NCBI RefSeq assembly: GCF_029537395.1
Contig: NZ_CP120677.1
Location: forward strand, 2,876,566 to 2,940,565
Source: Tissierella sp. Yu-01
GTDB lineage: Bacteria > Bacillota > Clostridia > Tissierellales > Tissierellaceae
DNA: 64,000 bases
Direction: 5' to 3'
In this document: in pieces, positions 44,901 to 53,948 of the stretch
Layout of the letters: every line of letters begins with the position of its first letter
Numbering within the stretch: the stretch's first letter is position 1
The notes under the pieces: model-generated
What the model was told of the DNA's origin: nothing
Database searches by the model: none
The model's input: the letters and a program-made list of their open reading frames with translations, nothing else
Position numbers and translations under genes: made by a program

Positions 44901-45511
44901 TTTCTAAAATCTTCTATTGATTTGTAACAAACAAGCTTTTTAACCACATCATAATCAACTACTTCTATTTTTTGATACTCATGAGAAGTTCTAAATCCAT
45001 CAAAAAAGTGAATAAAAGGTATTTTGGATTTTATAGCAGCTAGGTGAGATATTATACCTAAATCCATCGCTTCTTGAACACTAGCTGAAGCAAGCATTGC
45101 TACACCTGTTTGTCTACATGCCATAACGTCTTGGTGATCTCCGTAAATAGATAAGGCCTGAGTTGCTATGGATCTAGCTGAGACATGTAGTACACCTGGA
45201 AGAAGTTCTCCAGACATCTTGTATAAGCTCGGTATCATTAGAAGAAGACCTTGGGAAGCCGTATAAGTAGAGGATAACACTCCTGATTGAAGAGCACCTC
45301 TCATTGTAGATGCTGCTCCTGCTTCAGATTGCATTTCTATTACATTTACCCTTTGGTCAAATATATTTTTCTTACCATGAGCTGACCATTCATCCACTAC
45401 CTCCGCCATTGGGGTAGAAGGAGTTATAGGGAAAATTGAAGCTACTTCTGTAAGTGCATAGGAAGCATAAGCAGCAGCTTGATTACCGTCCATAGTTTGA
45501 TAATTCTTCAT
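41978..45511 (-). CDS. nifJ: Pyruvate:ferredoxin (flavodoxin) oxidoreductase
   Basis: This 1177-residue single-chain PFOR oxidises pyruvate with CoA to acetyl-CoA and CO2, reducing ferredoxin. Domain I begins at the N terminus (TMDGNQAAAYASYALTEVAS), followed by the gamma and delta parts. A two-cluster ferredoxin insert has CIQCGRCSYVCPHATIR and CTGCGSCADVCPAKGKA. The TPP domain has CPGCGETPY, NATGCSSIWGASAP and GGDGWAYDIGYGG. Full length. It is a central enzyme of anaerobic fermentation and a sink for the pyruvate made by Tpl. GGAGTG-type ribosome site on the minus strand. Confidence 0.97.
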   Translation of the reverse strand: MKNYQTMDGNQAAAYASYALTEVASIFPITPSTPMAEVVDEWSAHGKKNIFDQRVNVIEMQSEAGAASTMRGALQSGVLSSTYTASQGLLLMIPSLYKMSGELLPGVLHVSARSIATQALSIYGDHQDVMACRQTGVAMLASASVQEAMDLGIISHLAAIKSKIPFIHFFDGFRTSHEYQKIEVVDYDVVKKLVCYKSIEDFRNRALNPEHPTAKGTAQEPDIYFQLRESVNPYYEAIPHIVQKYMDDFAKETGRQYKLFEYYGAANPERVIIAMGSVCETIYETIDYLNNNGENVGAVRVHLYRPFSEKHLLEAIPKSVKKIAVLDRTKEPGAGGEPLYLDVVKAFNNVSNPPTIVGGRYGLSSKDTRPSQIIAVYKNLNSYAPKDGFTIGIVDDVSYTSLPEEEIVDTTPEGTISCRIWGLGSDGTVGANKTAIKIIGDNTDKYVQAYFSYDSKKSGGTTVSHLKFGDEPLRSPYLVYSANYVACHNKAFIYQYDLLKGLKKGGTFVLNCPWEIEELEEKIPAPIRSYIAKNNINFYIIDALKIASDVGLGNRINMVMQAAFFKLANVLPIDDAIKYLKEHIIKMYGRKGQEIVDKNHAAVDKGIDALIKVDVPEAWADAKPAPEEDLPTKEEPDFIKRIQKPMSRKEGDELPVSAFIGMEDGTWPLGTTAYEKRGIAPMLPEWQIDRCIQCGRCSYVCPHATIRLFLLDEDEYNRKPDTFETKKPTGKGLENYHFKVQVAPLDCTGCGSCADVCPAKGKALIMKEAEPQMEMQSENWEFAMTVTQKEAAADPKTLKGSQFIRPLLEFNGACPGCGETPYIRLLTQLFGDRMMISNATGCSSIWGASAPSIAYTTNAEGKGPAWINPLFEDAAEFGFGMQAGSKYVRDRLEELMKEGLNSSFEPEIKEAFKDWIGNKNDGDGSRTASKKLLSILENYDNKDNKIIQEILSRKDQLIKKSVWAIGGDGWAYDIGYGGLDHVLAMGEDINMFVMDTEIYSNTGGQASKATPTASIAKFAAAGKKIRKKDLGLIAMTYGYIYVAQIAMGADMNHTIRTIREAESYPGPSLIIGYAPCISHGIKTGMGTSIMEERKAVESGYWHLYRFDPRLKAEGKNPFMLDSKDPEGDYKDFIRGEIRYSSLANVFPEYAEEMFDLSEKHAQERFRKYKAISENTVL

Positions 45512-45780
45512 ATAAACACTCCTTTGGAAACATATATTTTTATAAAGATAGTTTAACCATAAATGTTTATGTTATGAGGTAATTAGATAAGATGCACAGA
45601 TGTTTAAGAACATAAGGTTATCTTGTTTTTTTACATAAATAGGTATAAAATATAGACAAGCTATAGGTTTGTTAGATTAAAGTAAAATAGCGTTTTTAAA
45701 TGTATTTAAATATATTTAACATTTAATTAATAATTGGATTATATAATGATATTAGATAGAAAGAATTGAGAGGGAATAGT

Positions 45781-46959
45781 ATGAAGATAGGACTTTTTAC
45801 AGATACTTATTATCCGCAAATAAATGGAGTGGCTACTTCAGTTTTAATGTTGAAAGAAAATCTTGAAAAGCTGGGACATAGGGTATATGTATTTACGACA
45901 ACGGATCCAAAAGCTGATAAGAATGAAAGAAATGTATTTAGAGTTCCAAGTATTCCATTTAAAAGTTCAAGGCGTGTTGGAATGCTTTACAATCCACTAC
46001 TGTCTAGAAGAATAAAGAGGTTAGGATTAGATATTATTCATACTAACACTGAATTTTCATTAGGCATATTTGGTAGAATTATGGCAAGGGAATTAAATAT
46101 ACCACTTGTGCATACTTACCATACTATATATGAGGATTATACACATTATATTGTAAAGCTTGGTATGCTAGACACAATAGCAAAAAAAACTGCAAGGAAA
46201 TTAAGCGAAAATTTTTGTAACTCAGTAGATAGTGTAATAGTACCTACTGCAAAAGTAAGGGATTTATTACTTTCTTATAATGTTTATAAACAAATATCAG
46301 TAATTCCAACAGGTATAAACTTGGAAAAGTATTCTGGTACAAAATACAATACTTCAAGAATATTAAAGATTAGAAGAGAATTGGGAATTAAGGACGAAGA
46401 TAAGGTAATTCTTTATTTAGGGAGAATTTCAGAAGAAAAGAATATCGATGAACTATTGTATGGAATGAAGGCTTATTTAAAAGATAAGTTAAATACAAAG
46501 TTTGTATTGGTAGGAGACGGACCAGATAAAGATAGATTAGAGAATATATCTAAGGATTTAGGTATATATAATAAGACTATATTTGCTGGAGAAAGGCCTT
46601 GGGACGAAATTGGATTTTATTATAAAATGGGGGATATATTTGTAAGTGCATCACAAAGTGAAACACAAGGATTAACATATATAGAGGCCTTAGCTTCAGG
46701 CTTACCAGTTGTTGCAAAGTCAGACAGATGCCTTGATGGGGTAATAGAAGCTGGTATCAATGGATATATGTATAATGATTTACATGAATTCTATAAATAC
46801 TTAGATATGGTACTTGATGATAATCATCATAGAGAATTATTAAAATTAAATGCAATAAAATCTACCGTAAAGTTTTCTGCTATGAACTTTGCAGTTAACA
46901 TAGAAGAACACTATAAAAAGGCTATGAAGAATAAGAAGAGATTTAGGAAAGTGTCATAA
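45781..46959 (+). CDS. Glycosyltransferase family 4, diglucosyldiacylglycerol-synthase-like
   Basis: This 392-residue GT-B enzyme has an N-terminal MKIGLFTDTYYPQINGVATS, VHTYHTIYEDYTHYI, VIPTGINLEKY, and a donor site with LYLGRISEEKNIDELL and SETQGLTYIEALASGLPVVA. The pattern fits lipid glycosyltransferases of Firmicutes that make glucosyl-diacylglycerol. I chose the ATG at 45781, behind GAGAGGG. It precedes the aldolase gene by 35 bp and may share its transcript. Confidence 0.88.
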   Translation: MKIGLFTDTYYPQINGVATSVLMLKENLEKLGHRVYVFTTTDPKADKNERNVFRVPSIPFKSSRRVGMLYNPLLSRRIKRLGLDIIHTNTEFSLGIFGRIMARELNIPLVHTYHTIYEDYTHYIVKLGMLDTIAKKTARKLSENFCNSVDSVIVPTAKVRDLLLSYNVYKQISVIPTGINLEKYSGTKYNTSRILKIRRELGIKDEDKVILYLGRISEEKNIDELLYGMKAYLKDKLNTKFVLVGDGPDKDRLENISKDLGIYNKTIFAGERPWDEIGFYYKMGDIFVSASQSETQGLTYIEALASGLPVVAKSDRCLDGVIEAGINGYMYNDLHEFYKYLDMVLDDNHHRELLKLNAIKSTVKFSAMNFAVNIEEHYKKAMKNKKRFRKVS

Positions 46960-46994
46960 ACCATATAATAGGAAAACTAAAAGGAGGTATATAT

Positions 46995-48026
46995 ATGTAT
47001 AGTTTCACAAATGATTACAGCGAAGGTGCACATCCGAGAGTGTTGGAGTTACTGAATAAATATAATTTAGAACAAAATGCAGGATATGGAGAAGATATTC
47101 ATAGTGAAAATGCAAAAAATCATATTAAGAAGCTAATGAATAGAAAAGATGTGGATATTCACTTTATACCGGGAGGTACACAAACTAATTTAATAGTTAT
47201 TTCTTCTTTCCTACGTCCTCATCAAGCTGTCATTTCACCTGAAACTGGACATATCCATGGCCATGAAACTGGAGCTATTGAAGCTACAGGACATAAGATT
47301 ATTACTGTATCTGGTAAAGACGGGAAGCTTACTCCTGAGGGAATTAAAAAAGTGGTAGAATTTCACAAAGAAGAATATACTGTAAAGCCAAAGATGGTTT
47401 ATATATCAAATTCAACAGAGCTAGGTACAATTTATACAAAGGAAGAGTTAAGAGCCATCAGTAAAGTGTGTAAGGAATATGAATTGATATTATTCCTTGA
47501 TGGGGCAAGGCTAGCATCTGCGTTAACCTGCAGTTCAAATGATATAAGCTTTAAAGATCTTTCAGAGTTAGTAGACGTTTTTTATATAGGTGGTACAAAA
47601 AATGGGGCTTTACTTGGTGAGGCTTTGGTAATCGTAAAAGAAGAATTAAAAGAAGACTTTCGTTATTTTATAAAGCAAAGAGGAGCAATGTTGGCAAAGG
47701 GTTTTGTAATGGGCATACAATTTGAAGCATTATTCCAAGATGATTTATATTTTGAATTAGGTAAACATGCTAATGAAATGTCTAATAAAATTGCTGGTAT
47801 TATAAAAAGTAAAGGTTTCGCATTCCAGGTAGAGCCGTGCTCCAATCAGTTATTTCCAATACTTCCAGATAGTTTATTAGAAGAATTGGAAAAGGAATTT
47901 AGCTTTATAAGAAATGAAAAAATTGATGATGACCATACCGCAATAAGACTTGTAACCTCATGGGCAACTACAAATGAAAGTGTTGAAGCACTAGGAAAGT
48001 TCTTTGAAAATGTAAATAATAAGTAA
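46995..48026 (+). CDS. ltaE: Low-specificity threonine aldolase family PLP enzyme
   Basis: This 343-residue fold-type I PLP enzyme of the beta-eliminating lyase/threonine aldolase family starts with MYSFTNDYSEGAHPRVLELL. FIPGGTQTNL, ETGHIHGHETGAIE, LFLDGARLASAL and the PLP lysine in YIGGTKNGALLGEA are all present. It cleaves threonine or allo-threonine to glycine and acetaldehyde; other beta-hydroxy amino acids are possible. AAAGGAGG lies before the ATG. Confidence 0.88.
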   Translation: MYSFTNDYSEGAHPRVLELLNKYNLEQNAGYGEDIHSENAKNHIKKLMNRKDVDIHFIPGGTQTNLIVISSFLRPHQAVISPETGHIHGHETGAIEATGHKIITVSGKDGKLTPEGIKKVVEFHKEEYTVKPKMVYISNSTELGTIYTKEELRAISKVCKEYELILFLDGARLASALTCSSNDISFKDLSELVDVFYIGGTKNGALLGEALVIVKEELKEDFRYFIKQRGAMLAKGFVMGIQFEALFQDDLYFELGKHANEMSNKIAGIIKSKGFAFQVEPCSNQLFPILPDSLLEELEKEFSFIRNEKIDDDHTAIRLVTSWATTNESVEALGKFFENVNNK

Positions 48027-48105
48027 CTTTTATACTAGTTCTTTTATGTTATAATGATGATGAAGTCAGAAGTGGTTTAAATATCTTACTAGAAAGGGAA
48101 ATAAT

Positions 48106-48522
48106 ATGAACATAGCTTTTTTCCTAACTCCTAAACGAGAAATAATATATGCAACTATTGATTCTACAATGAGACAAGTATTAGAAAAGATGGAATATCA
48201 TACATACACATCTATCCCATTAATAGATAATGATGGAAAGTATGTTGGTGCAATTACTGAAGGCGATTTACTATGGAAGATTAAAAATACTCCAGATTTA
48301 ACCATAAAGGATACGGATAAGGTTCCAATAAAGGAGATTCATAGACATACTCAAAGTGAAACTGTATCTATAAATGCAAATATTGTAGATTTAATTACAT
48401 TAGCTAAGAGTCAAAACTTTGTACCAGTTGTAGATGATGATGGTATTTTCATAGGAATTATAAAAAGAAGTGATATAATTAATTATTGTACAAAAGTTTT
48501 ATTAAATGAGAAGAAGTTGTAA
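48106..48522 (+). CDS. CBS-domain pair protein
   Basis: This 138-residue protein consists essentially of two CBS motifs (about 10-62 with HTYTSIPLIDNDGKYVGAIT, and about 75-130 with NFVPVVDDDGIFIGIIKRSD). Such modules bind adenine nucleotides and regulate partner enzymes. No catalytic domain; the target is unknown. GAAAGGG precedes the ATG. Confidence 0.88.
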   Translation: MNIAFFLTPKREIIYATIDSTMRQVLEKMEYHTYTSIPLIDNDGKYVGAITEGDLLWKIKNTPDLTIKDTDKVPIKEIHRHTQSETVSINANIVDLITLAKSQNFVPVVDDDGIFIGIIKRSDIINYCTKVLLNEKKL

Positions 48523-48527
48523 AAATA

Positions 48528-48557
48528 TAAAAGCCCAATATGGGCTTTATTTTTTTG
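48528..48557 (+). terminator. Terminator after the CBS gene
   Basis: ATAAAAGCCCA / TGGGCTTTAT stem with a short loop, then TTTTTTT. Confidence 0.9.
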
Positions 48558-48637
48558 CTATTAGGAAATATCCTCCATGTCCATGAATAGAATAGATAGA
48601 GAAATATTCTTATTTAACTATTCAAAGGAGGGTACAA

Positions 48638-49528
48638 ATGATATTTCGTGACTTAATTATAGTTGTGGCTTTACTTACATCTTCAATGCCAAATTCTCAG
48701 GTAGAGAATAAATTAAGTGAAATTAAAGAGAATATAGAGATAATTGATATACATGAAGGAATAATATATGAAAATGTATATGATGAAAATGCAACATCAG
48801 TTAAAGAATTAAAGAAGTTTAATGAGAATGGCCCTCTACTTAAAGAAGGAACAGCAAGTGAAGACATTCTTAAACTAAGAAGATTTTTAAAAGATATTGG
48901 ATATATGAACATAGAAGATGGTTATTATTATGATAGTAGAACTAAGGAAGCAGTTAGGGACTATCAGAAGAAAAAAGGATTAGTTGCAGACGGTATAGTC
49001 GGTGGAGATACTTATGGCAAAATAAACCAAGATTTAGAAGTGAATAATATACTACTGCCAGATATACAATTAGTTTTTAATGCAGAAGTACCAGAGGCTA
49101 GATGGATAATTATCAACAAGACAAATAACACCTTATATCACTTAATTGGTGAAGAAGTGATAAAAAAATATCCAGTAGCGACAGGCAAATATTCTAACTT
49201 AACCCCAGAAGGTAAGTTTAAGATAGTAACTAAGTTGAGAGATCCAGCTTGGGGAGGAGCTGGAAGATATGCTCCAGTAAGAGGTGGGGCTCCAAATAAT
49301 CCATTAGGTAAAAGGTGGATGGGACTTAATAAGGGTGGTGGTGGAGAATATGGAATACACGGTAATTCTGATTCAAATAGTATAGGTAGATATGTTTCAT
49401 TAGGGTGCATTAGGATGTTTAATAGTGATGTTGAATTAATCTATGAATTAATCGAATTGGGTACTCCTGTATGGATTGGAAGCGAAGAAAAGCTTCAGGA
49501 ATTTGGAATTATTTATATTATTGAATAA
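48638..49528 (+). CDS. Secreted L,D-transpeptidase with peptidoglycan-binding domain
   Basis: This 296-residue protein has a short N-terminal hydrophobic export segment (1-17). A PG_binding_1 domain spans about 66-132 (EDILKLRRFLKDIGY, AVRDYQKKKGLVADGIVGGD). The YkuD catalytic domain from about 150 ends with EYGIHGNSDSNSIGRYVSLG then CIRM; the His and Cys of the HGN...SLGCIRM motif are both present. It makes 3-3 cross-links or attaches proteins to the wall, with possible spore-coat or cortex use. AAAGGAGG ribosome site. Confidence 0.93.
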   Translation: MIFRDLIIVVALLTSSMPNSQVENKLSEIKENIEIIDIHEGIIYENVYDENATSVKELKKFNENGPLLKEGTASEDILKLRRFLKDIGYMNIEDGYYYDSRTKEAVRDYQKKKGLVADGIVGGDTYGKINQDLEVNNILLPDIQLVFNAEVPEARWIIINKTNNTLYHLIGEEVIKKYPVATGKYSNLTPEGKFKIVTKLRDPAWGGAGRYAPVRGGAPNNPLGKRWMGLNKGGGGEYGIHGNSDSNSIGRYVSLGCIRMFNSDVELIYELIELGTPVWIGSEEKLQEFGIIYIIE

Positions 49529-49540
49529 AATTATTCTTTA

Positions 49541-49569
49541 TTGACTTTCATATAATTTAATATTATTAT
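49541..49569 (+). promoter_or_regulatory. Promoter of the perR-like gene
   Basis: TTGACT (49541-49546), 17-bp spacer, TATTAT (49564-49569). The region is rich in TATAAT/ATTATA words, so a Per-type box may overlap, but no clean 7-1-7 repeat was found. Confidence 0.5.
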
Positions 49570-49628
49570 ATAAATATAATGATTACAAAAATGCAACTTT
49601 CACAATATTTGATGAAGAGGTGATTTCG

Positions 49629-50042
49629 ATGAAAGAGTCAATAAAGGAAATATCAAAATTGTTGTCAGAAAAAGATATAAGACCTTCACACCAAAGAATT
49701 AAAATCTTAGAATATTTAATGGATAATAGAATTCATCCAACAGTTGACATGATATATAATGAACTACATGAGGAAATACCAACACTTTCAAAAACTACTG
49801 TATATAATACATTGAATTTATTTGATGAAGTAGATTTAGTAACGACACTATCAATAGATGATAATGAAGCTAGATATGATATTGTAACTGAAAATCATGG
49901 TCATTTTATTTGTAAGGAGTGTAGTGAGATTTATGATTTCCCAATCGATATGAATAGCTTGTTTGGAAATCAATTGAATGACTTCAATATACAAGAAAAA
50001 CATGTTTACTTTAACGGAATATGTCCAAGGTGCAGTAAATAA
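49629..50042 (+). CDS. perR: Fur family peroxide regulator (PerR-like)
   Basis: This is a 137-residue protein. All five residues that bind the regulatory iron/manganese in Bacillus PerR have counterparts: the His of RIHPTVDMIY, Asp in ARYDIVT, the two His of ENHGHF and Asp in IYDFPID. The zinc CxxC pairs are CKEC and CPRC. It is therefore more likely a peroxide sensor than Fur or Zur, and it clearly differs from the Zur-like protein at 19280. I chose the ATG at 49629; the GTG at 49620 falls in the GAAGAGGTG ribosome site. Confidence 0.8.
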   Translation: MKESIKEISKLLSEKDIRPSHQRIKILEYLMDNRIHPTVDMIYNELHEEIPTLSKTTVYNTLNLFDEVDLVTTLSIDDNEARYDIVTENHGHFICKECSEIYDFPIDMNSLFGNQLNDFNIQEKHVYFNGICPRCSK

Positions 50043-50047
50043 ATCCT

Positions 50048-50087
50048 ACAAAAATACCCCTAGACTAATATCTAGGGGTATTTTTGT
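50048..50087. terminator. Bidirectional terminator between perR and DUF3810
   Basis: A 17-bp perfect stem ACAAAAATACCCCTAGA / TCTAGGGGTATTTTTGT. The stop codon of the minus-strand gene at 50065 lies at the edge of the loop, so its last codons are read through the stem. Confidence 0.93.
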
Positions 50088-51201
50088 AATCGGATAATAA
50101 TAATTTAACTACTCCATTATAACTTTTTATGCCATCTTGTTGATTATTTGCCTTAAGATAGGTATCATTCATTGTATTCATCACTTCTTCAGCTTTACCT
50201 TCTTTTGAATTCCAATAGTCACGGCCATAATCTAAGTCTCTTTTAACTGCATCACTTAAGTTTGTATATAGTAGAAAATAATCTTCTTTACTTTCAATAT
50301 ATATTTCCTTCATCAAGTATTGAAAAGCTAAATGATATCCCGAGTACTGAAATCTCTTGTCAGGATTATTGATACTTGTTTTAAATGCGATAAAATTAGC
50401 TTCATCTTCTTTTGCAAATCCTCTTTGGTGTGCCATTTCATGGTTTATCGTTGATAATAGATTATGATATGGGATATTCGTATTTATATTTGGTTCAAAA
50501 GTATAAGGGAAATATATGCCCATTATTCCTGTATAGCTCATGTAATATGAGATTAATATAGGTTTAGCATTGCTAAAATTTCCACTTAAATACAAGTCTC
50601 CAAATACAAGATCCTCAAAACCATCTTGTGCGATACTGCTTAGCCTATGGAAGTCTTCATCAATGAGAAATACTCCATTAGCATCCTCAATTAAATCTTC
50701 TCTTATAATGTTTAATTCGTCTATTACTTCAGATGCTAAATTCTTTAGTTCTTCGAAGGTTCCTGGTTCTTTGTTCATTTGTGCTATATCCATTAAATCC
50801 ATACGATAATAATTAAATCCCCAAAGTATATAAAAAAGAATATATACAGTTGCTAATGCCCTAACAATCCAATGTAAGATTTTGAATATATTATTAACTA
50901 AAAGTATTGGCTTGAAAATGAATAATATAATAGATACAAAAAAGCCTATAACTAATGCTATTAAGGATAGTTCTCCTAAGGAAAAAGGGATTATTCTATT
51001 TATTAAGCCAATACTTTTAGCCATAGAGGGGTATATTGTTGAGGAATAGTATTTTTCAACAAAAAGAGGTGTACGAGAAAATATAATCAATAAAATCCTA
51101 ATAAAAAGAGCAAGTCCCAAAAATGATAATGTAATTGGCCACATACCATTTTGGGATTTTGACTTGCTTCTTGAGATGATTAAACCGTTGAAAGTCTCCA
51201 T
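50065..51201 (-). CDS. DUF3810 membrane protein with HExxH motif
   Basis: This 378-residue protein has three N-terminal helices (about 22-45, 72-97, 108-128) followed by an extracytoplasmic domain with STINHEMAHQRGFAKEDEAN, a zinc-protease-like HExxH with downstream acidic residues. DUF3810 proteins are uncharacterised but widely called putative metallopeptidases. GGGGG lies upstream of the ATG on the minus strand. It is the only gene of its unit. Confidence 0.85.
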   Translation of the reverse strand: METFNGLIISRSKSKSQNGMWPITLSFLGLALFIRILLIIFSRTPLFVEKYYSSTIYPSMAKSIGLINRIIPFSLGELSLIALVIGFFVSIILFIFKPILLVNNIFKILHWIVRALATVYILFYILWGFNYYRMDLMDIAQMNKEPGTFEELKNLASEVIDELNIIREDLIEDANGVFLIDEDFHRLSSIAQDGFEDLVFGDLYLSGNFSNAKPILISYYMSYTGIMGIYFPYTFEPNINTNIPYHNLLSTINHEMAHQRGFAKEDEANFIAFKTSINNPDKRFQYSGYHLAFQYLMKEIYIESKEDYFLLYTNLSDAVKRDLDYGRDYWNSKEGKAEEVMNTMNDTYLKANNQQDGIKSYNGVVKLLLSDYKNTPRY

Positions 51202-51290
51202 TATACAGCCCCCTTTTATTTATTATATAACAGAAAATTCTTAAGAGTGTTACAATTGTGTTAATATTACATTAAAAAACACATATCATC

Positions 51291-51361
51291 TAAGAAGTAG
51301 CACGTGGGACAAAACCCTCTGTGAATTCTGGTTTATAATTTAGTCTGACTGTTACTTCTTA
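51291..51361. repeat. Imperfect palindrome between TraX and DUF3810 genes
   Basis: TAAGAAGTAGCA pairs with TGTTACTTCTTA (one G-U) across a 47-base loop containing GTGGGACAAAACCC. It lies immediately after the traX-like stop (minus strand) and may be its terminator or a small mobile repeat. Confidence 0.4.
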
Positions 51362-51363
51362 AT

Positions 51364-52017
51364 TCAACTGACTTTAATAAGATAATATACTATTAAATGA
51401 AGTGGATAAGCTATATAAAAAAGATATTGCAACACTTTGTTTTTAGGTCCCAACTCCCCATTATAGAAATACAAGAAAGGTAATGCCAGTAGTGCGAAAT
51501 GTTGATTGAATGAAAGTGTTAAAAGATTAGTAATAAACAATATTAAAGCAACCCTAGTTAATCTAATTGCATTAGGATGATTTCTAGTATAATGAAAAGC
51601 AAGAATATAGATTATTCCTATAAAACTATAATCAACACCTAGAATGATTGCTGTGATTCCAGCAAGGGAGTAAACATATCCTTCTTTTATTCTATATTTT
51701 TCAGGATTATCAAGTACATACATGGTCCCTAAACCAATTAATAGGGTAAAGAAAATGTTTTGGTGAGTAAGTCCAATTTCTCCATAGAAGGCTAAATCAA
51801 AAGCAATTTCTGATATAAGTGCAAATATAAATAATCTCTTAGCATATTTTTTTATATCTTTAGTATGAAAATATCCTTCTACTAATAAGAAACAGTAGAT
51901 AGGGAAGGCTATTCTACCAATTATCCTATAAATATCTACACCTTTATGAAATATCGCACCATAATGGTCAACCATCATAGTCAATAGAGCTATTATTTTT
52001 AAGGCAAATACACTCAT
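51364..52017 (-). CDS. TraX family membrane protein
   Basis: This 217-residue protein has about 7-8 helices. The opening FALKIIALLTMMVDHYGAIF with RIIGRIAFPIYCFLLVEGY is the TraX/acyltransferase-like signature. TraX of F plasmid acetylates pilin; chromosomal Firmicutes homologues stand alone, and their substrate is unknown. It is not evidence of conjugation genes here. GGAGGG before the ATG. Confidence 0.88.
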   Translation of the reverse strand: MSVFALKIIALLTMMVDHYGAIFHKGVDIYRIIGRIAFPIYCFLLVEGYFHTKDIKKYAKRLFIFALISEIAFDLAFYGEIGLTHQNIFFTLLIGLGTMYVLDNPEKYRIKEGYVYSLAGITAIILGVDYSFIGIIYILAFHYTRNHPNAIRLTRVALILFITNLLTLSFNQHFALLALPFLYFYNGELGPKNKVLQYLFYIAYPLHLIVYYLIKVS

Positions 52018-52439
52018 TTTCTTCCCTCCATTTCAACATTAGTCATCCTGATAATAGCAGTATAAAATATGCTATCGAAGGATCTTGGGTTAAACCCTAG
52101 ATTCTTCACTTATGTTCAGAATGACAGATATTTTCCATATCTATAGTATATCTTATATAGTAATTTCTTTAAAATAAAATATTTTGTAGTAAAACCAGAT
52201 TCCCAATCGTGTATATAGTAAAAGGTTAAGGATAAAAGATTTGTTGAATAAATATAAAAGGATTCCATTCAGTCAATGTAGAATATAGTATTGACTTGCC
52301 AATTAGTCTTCTTATTCAGCAATGCTCAAAAGGGGAAGAATTGATCTTTGTTATAATGTTGTATTTGTAGATATTGACGAAGTAGATAGAATCTATGTAT
52401 CGTAAAGTGTAAATTTAGTATTTATTATAAGGAGGTAGT
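52018..52439. repeat. Intergenic region with paired REP-like repeats (copies 4 and 5)
   Basis: AGTCATCCTGA...CGAAGGATCTT (52041-52087) is one copy, with an AT-rich insertion in its middle. AGATTCTTCACTTATGTTCA then GAATGACAG (52099-52127) is a second copy in inverted orientation. Together they can form a long hairpin. The rest of the gap (52140-52439) shows only AT-rich sequence and a good AAGGAGG site before the next gene. Confidence 0.55.
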
Positions 52440-53357
52440 ATGGGAGCAAACAGTGAAAAGATGAAAAAACTCATTGGCTTGGAGCCTGTAAATAACAAGA
52501 TTGATTATGAGATTTTAGAAATATCACAATGTAATGGATACAAAAGGGAACTTATTCAATATTTTATCCATGAACGTAAAAATATTGCTTATTTACTTTT
52601 ACCAGATGGCGAAGGGAAGCACCCAGGAATTCTAATAAACCATCAACACAACGGAGAAAGAAATCTTGGCAAGGGCGAAGTATGCGGTCTTGCTGGGAAT
52701 CCTTTTCAATCATTTGGTTCTGTACTTGCAGAGAGGGGATTTGTTGTTATCGCACCAGATTCATTATGTTTTGAGGATAGAAGAGTTAATGCTTCAGGAA
52801 TAATCGAAAATGATGAAGATGATGATTGGCAGCATTTTCTTACAATGTGTTACGGAATTCTCACAGGTCAGACTTTAGCAAAAGTAGTAATTGAAGATGC
52901 AATGGGAGCAATCAGTGTGCTAAATGGATTGGATTGCGTTGATCATAAAAAAATAGGTTGTTTAGGACATTCATATGGTGGTAATACAACAATTTTTCTT
53001 ACTGCACTCGATAAAAGGATACATTATGCTTGTGCTAGCGGTAGTGCCGTAACATTTAGAAACAGAATTAAAAATAATGTTGGCATAGAAATGGCAAGTG
53101 TTATACCAAATTTTATGAAGTATTACGATATTGATGATGTGGTATGTGAGATTTGTCCAACTAAATTTCTAATTTTATCGGCAACAGAGGATAAATATTC
53201 GAAAGATGCAATAGATATCTATAAAAAGGCAGAAAAAGTATATGAAAAATATAATTTAGGACAACAGATTAGCATTAAACAATATGAAGGTGGTCATGAA
53301 CTTACATCAGAAAGATTTAAGTATATAGTTAATTGGATTATTGACGCAGTAAAATAA
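52440..53357 (+). CDS. Alpha/beta hydrolase, dienelactone-hydrolase/acetyl-esterase-like
   Basis: This 305-residue enzyme has LINHQHNGERNLGKGEVCGL, PDSLCFEDRRVNASG, the nucleophile elbow LGHSYGGNTTIFLTALDKRI, Asp in ILSATEDKYS and catalytic His in YEGGHELTSERF. No signal peptide, so cytosolic. The substrate is not clear; esterase activity is expected. AAGGAGG ribosome site. Confidence 0.88.
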   Translation: MGANSEKMKKLIGLEPVNNKIDYEILEISQCNGYKRELIQYFIHERKNIAYLLLPDGEGKHPGILINHQHNGERNLGKGEVCGLAGNPFQSFGSVLAERGFVVIAPDSLCFEDRRVNASGIIENDEDDDWQHFLTMCYGILTGQTLAKVVIEDAMGAISVLNGLDCVDHKKIGCLGHSYGGNTTIFLTALDKRIHYACASGSAVTFRNRIKNNVGIEMASVIPNFMKYYDIDDVVCEICPTKFLILSATEDKYSKDAIDIYKKAEKVYEKYNLGQQISIKQYEGGHELTSERFKYIVNWIIDAVK

Positions 53358-53508
53358 ATACTGATGTTTCGCTATTTCACAAGTTTATTATGTTACTTAC
53401 TTGTAGATTAATGTTAACAAACTAAGTGTTAGTAGAGGGGTGTGAATAAAAGGGATTTGCCTGCAAAATAGAATTTAATTGCATACTTTTAATAAAGTGG
53501 GGTGTAGT

Positions 53509-53948
53509 ATGAAACTAACAGTTAAGTTTTATAAAGAGATTAACGATGAAGATTTAAAGTTTGCTGTAATTATGGCTAGATATGATAACAGATAGATTTT
53601 TGTAAACATAAAGAAAGAGAAACTTATGAAATTCCTGGTGGTCATAGAGAAGTAGATGAAACTATATTAGATACAGCAAAACGTGAACTACAAGAAGAAA
53701 CAGGAGCAATTGAGTTCGAAATTCAACCTATTTCAGTGTATTCAGTAACAGGGAAGAATCGTGTTAATAGTAATGGTAACGAAACTTTTGGAATGTTGTT
53801 TTATGCAGAAATCCATTCTTTTAAAGATATGTTAGAAGATGAAATTGAGAAGATTGAGTTTTTTAGTGACTTACCAAGTAATCTAACATATCCAGAGATT
53901 CAACCTTATTTATACAATAAAGTAGTTGGAATAAAGGGGAAAAAATGA
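53509..53948 (+). pseudogene. Nudix hydrolase, disrupted by TAG and a missing T
   Basis: From the ATG at 53509 the frame reads MKLTVKFYKEINDEDLKFAV and on to ARYDNR, then TAG (53593-53595) where Trp is expected, then a five-T run one T short. In the shifted frame the homology resumes at once: CKHKERETYEIPGGHREVDE followed by TILDTAKRELQEETGA, a perfect Nudix box, down to the TGA at 53948. The protein would be about 146 residues. Unless the sequence is wrong, it makes no full product. Confidence 0.8.

Noticed and set aside
51291-51361. Small regulatory RNA gene
   Set aside because: Only an imperfect palindrome at the end of the traX-like gene; a terminator or repeat explains it without a separate promoter.
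51364-52017. TraX as sign of a conjugative element
   Set aside because: No relaxase, coupling protein, integrase or att-like repeats nearby; chromosomal TraX genes are common in Firmicutes.
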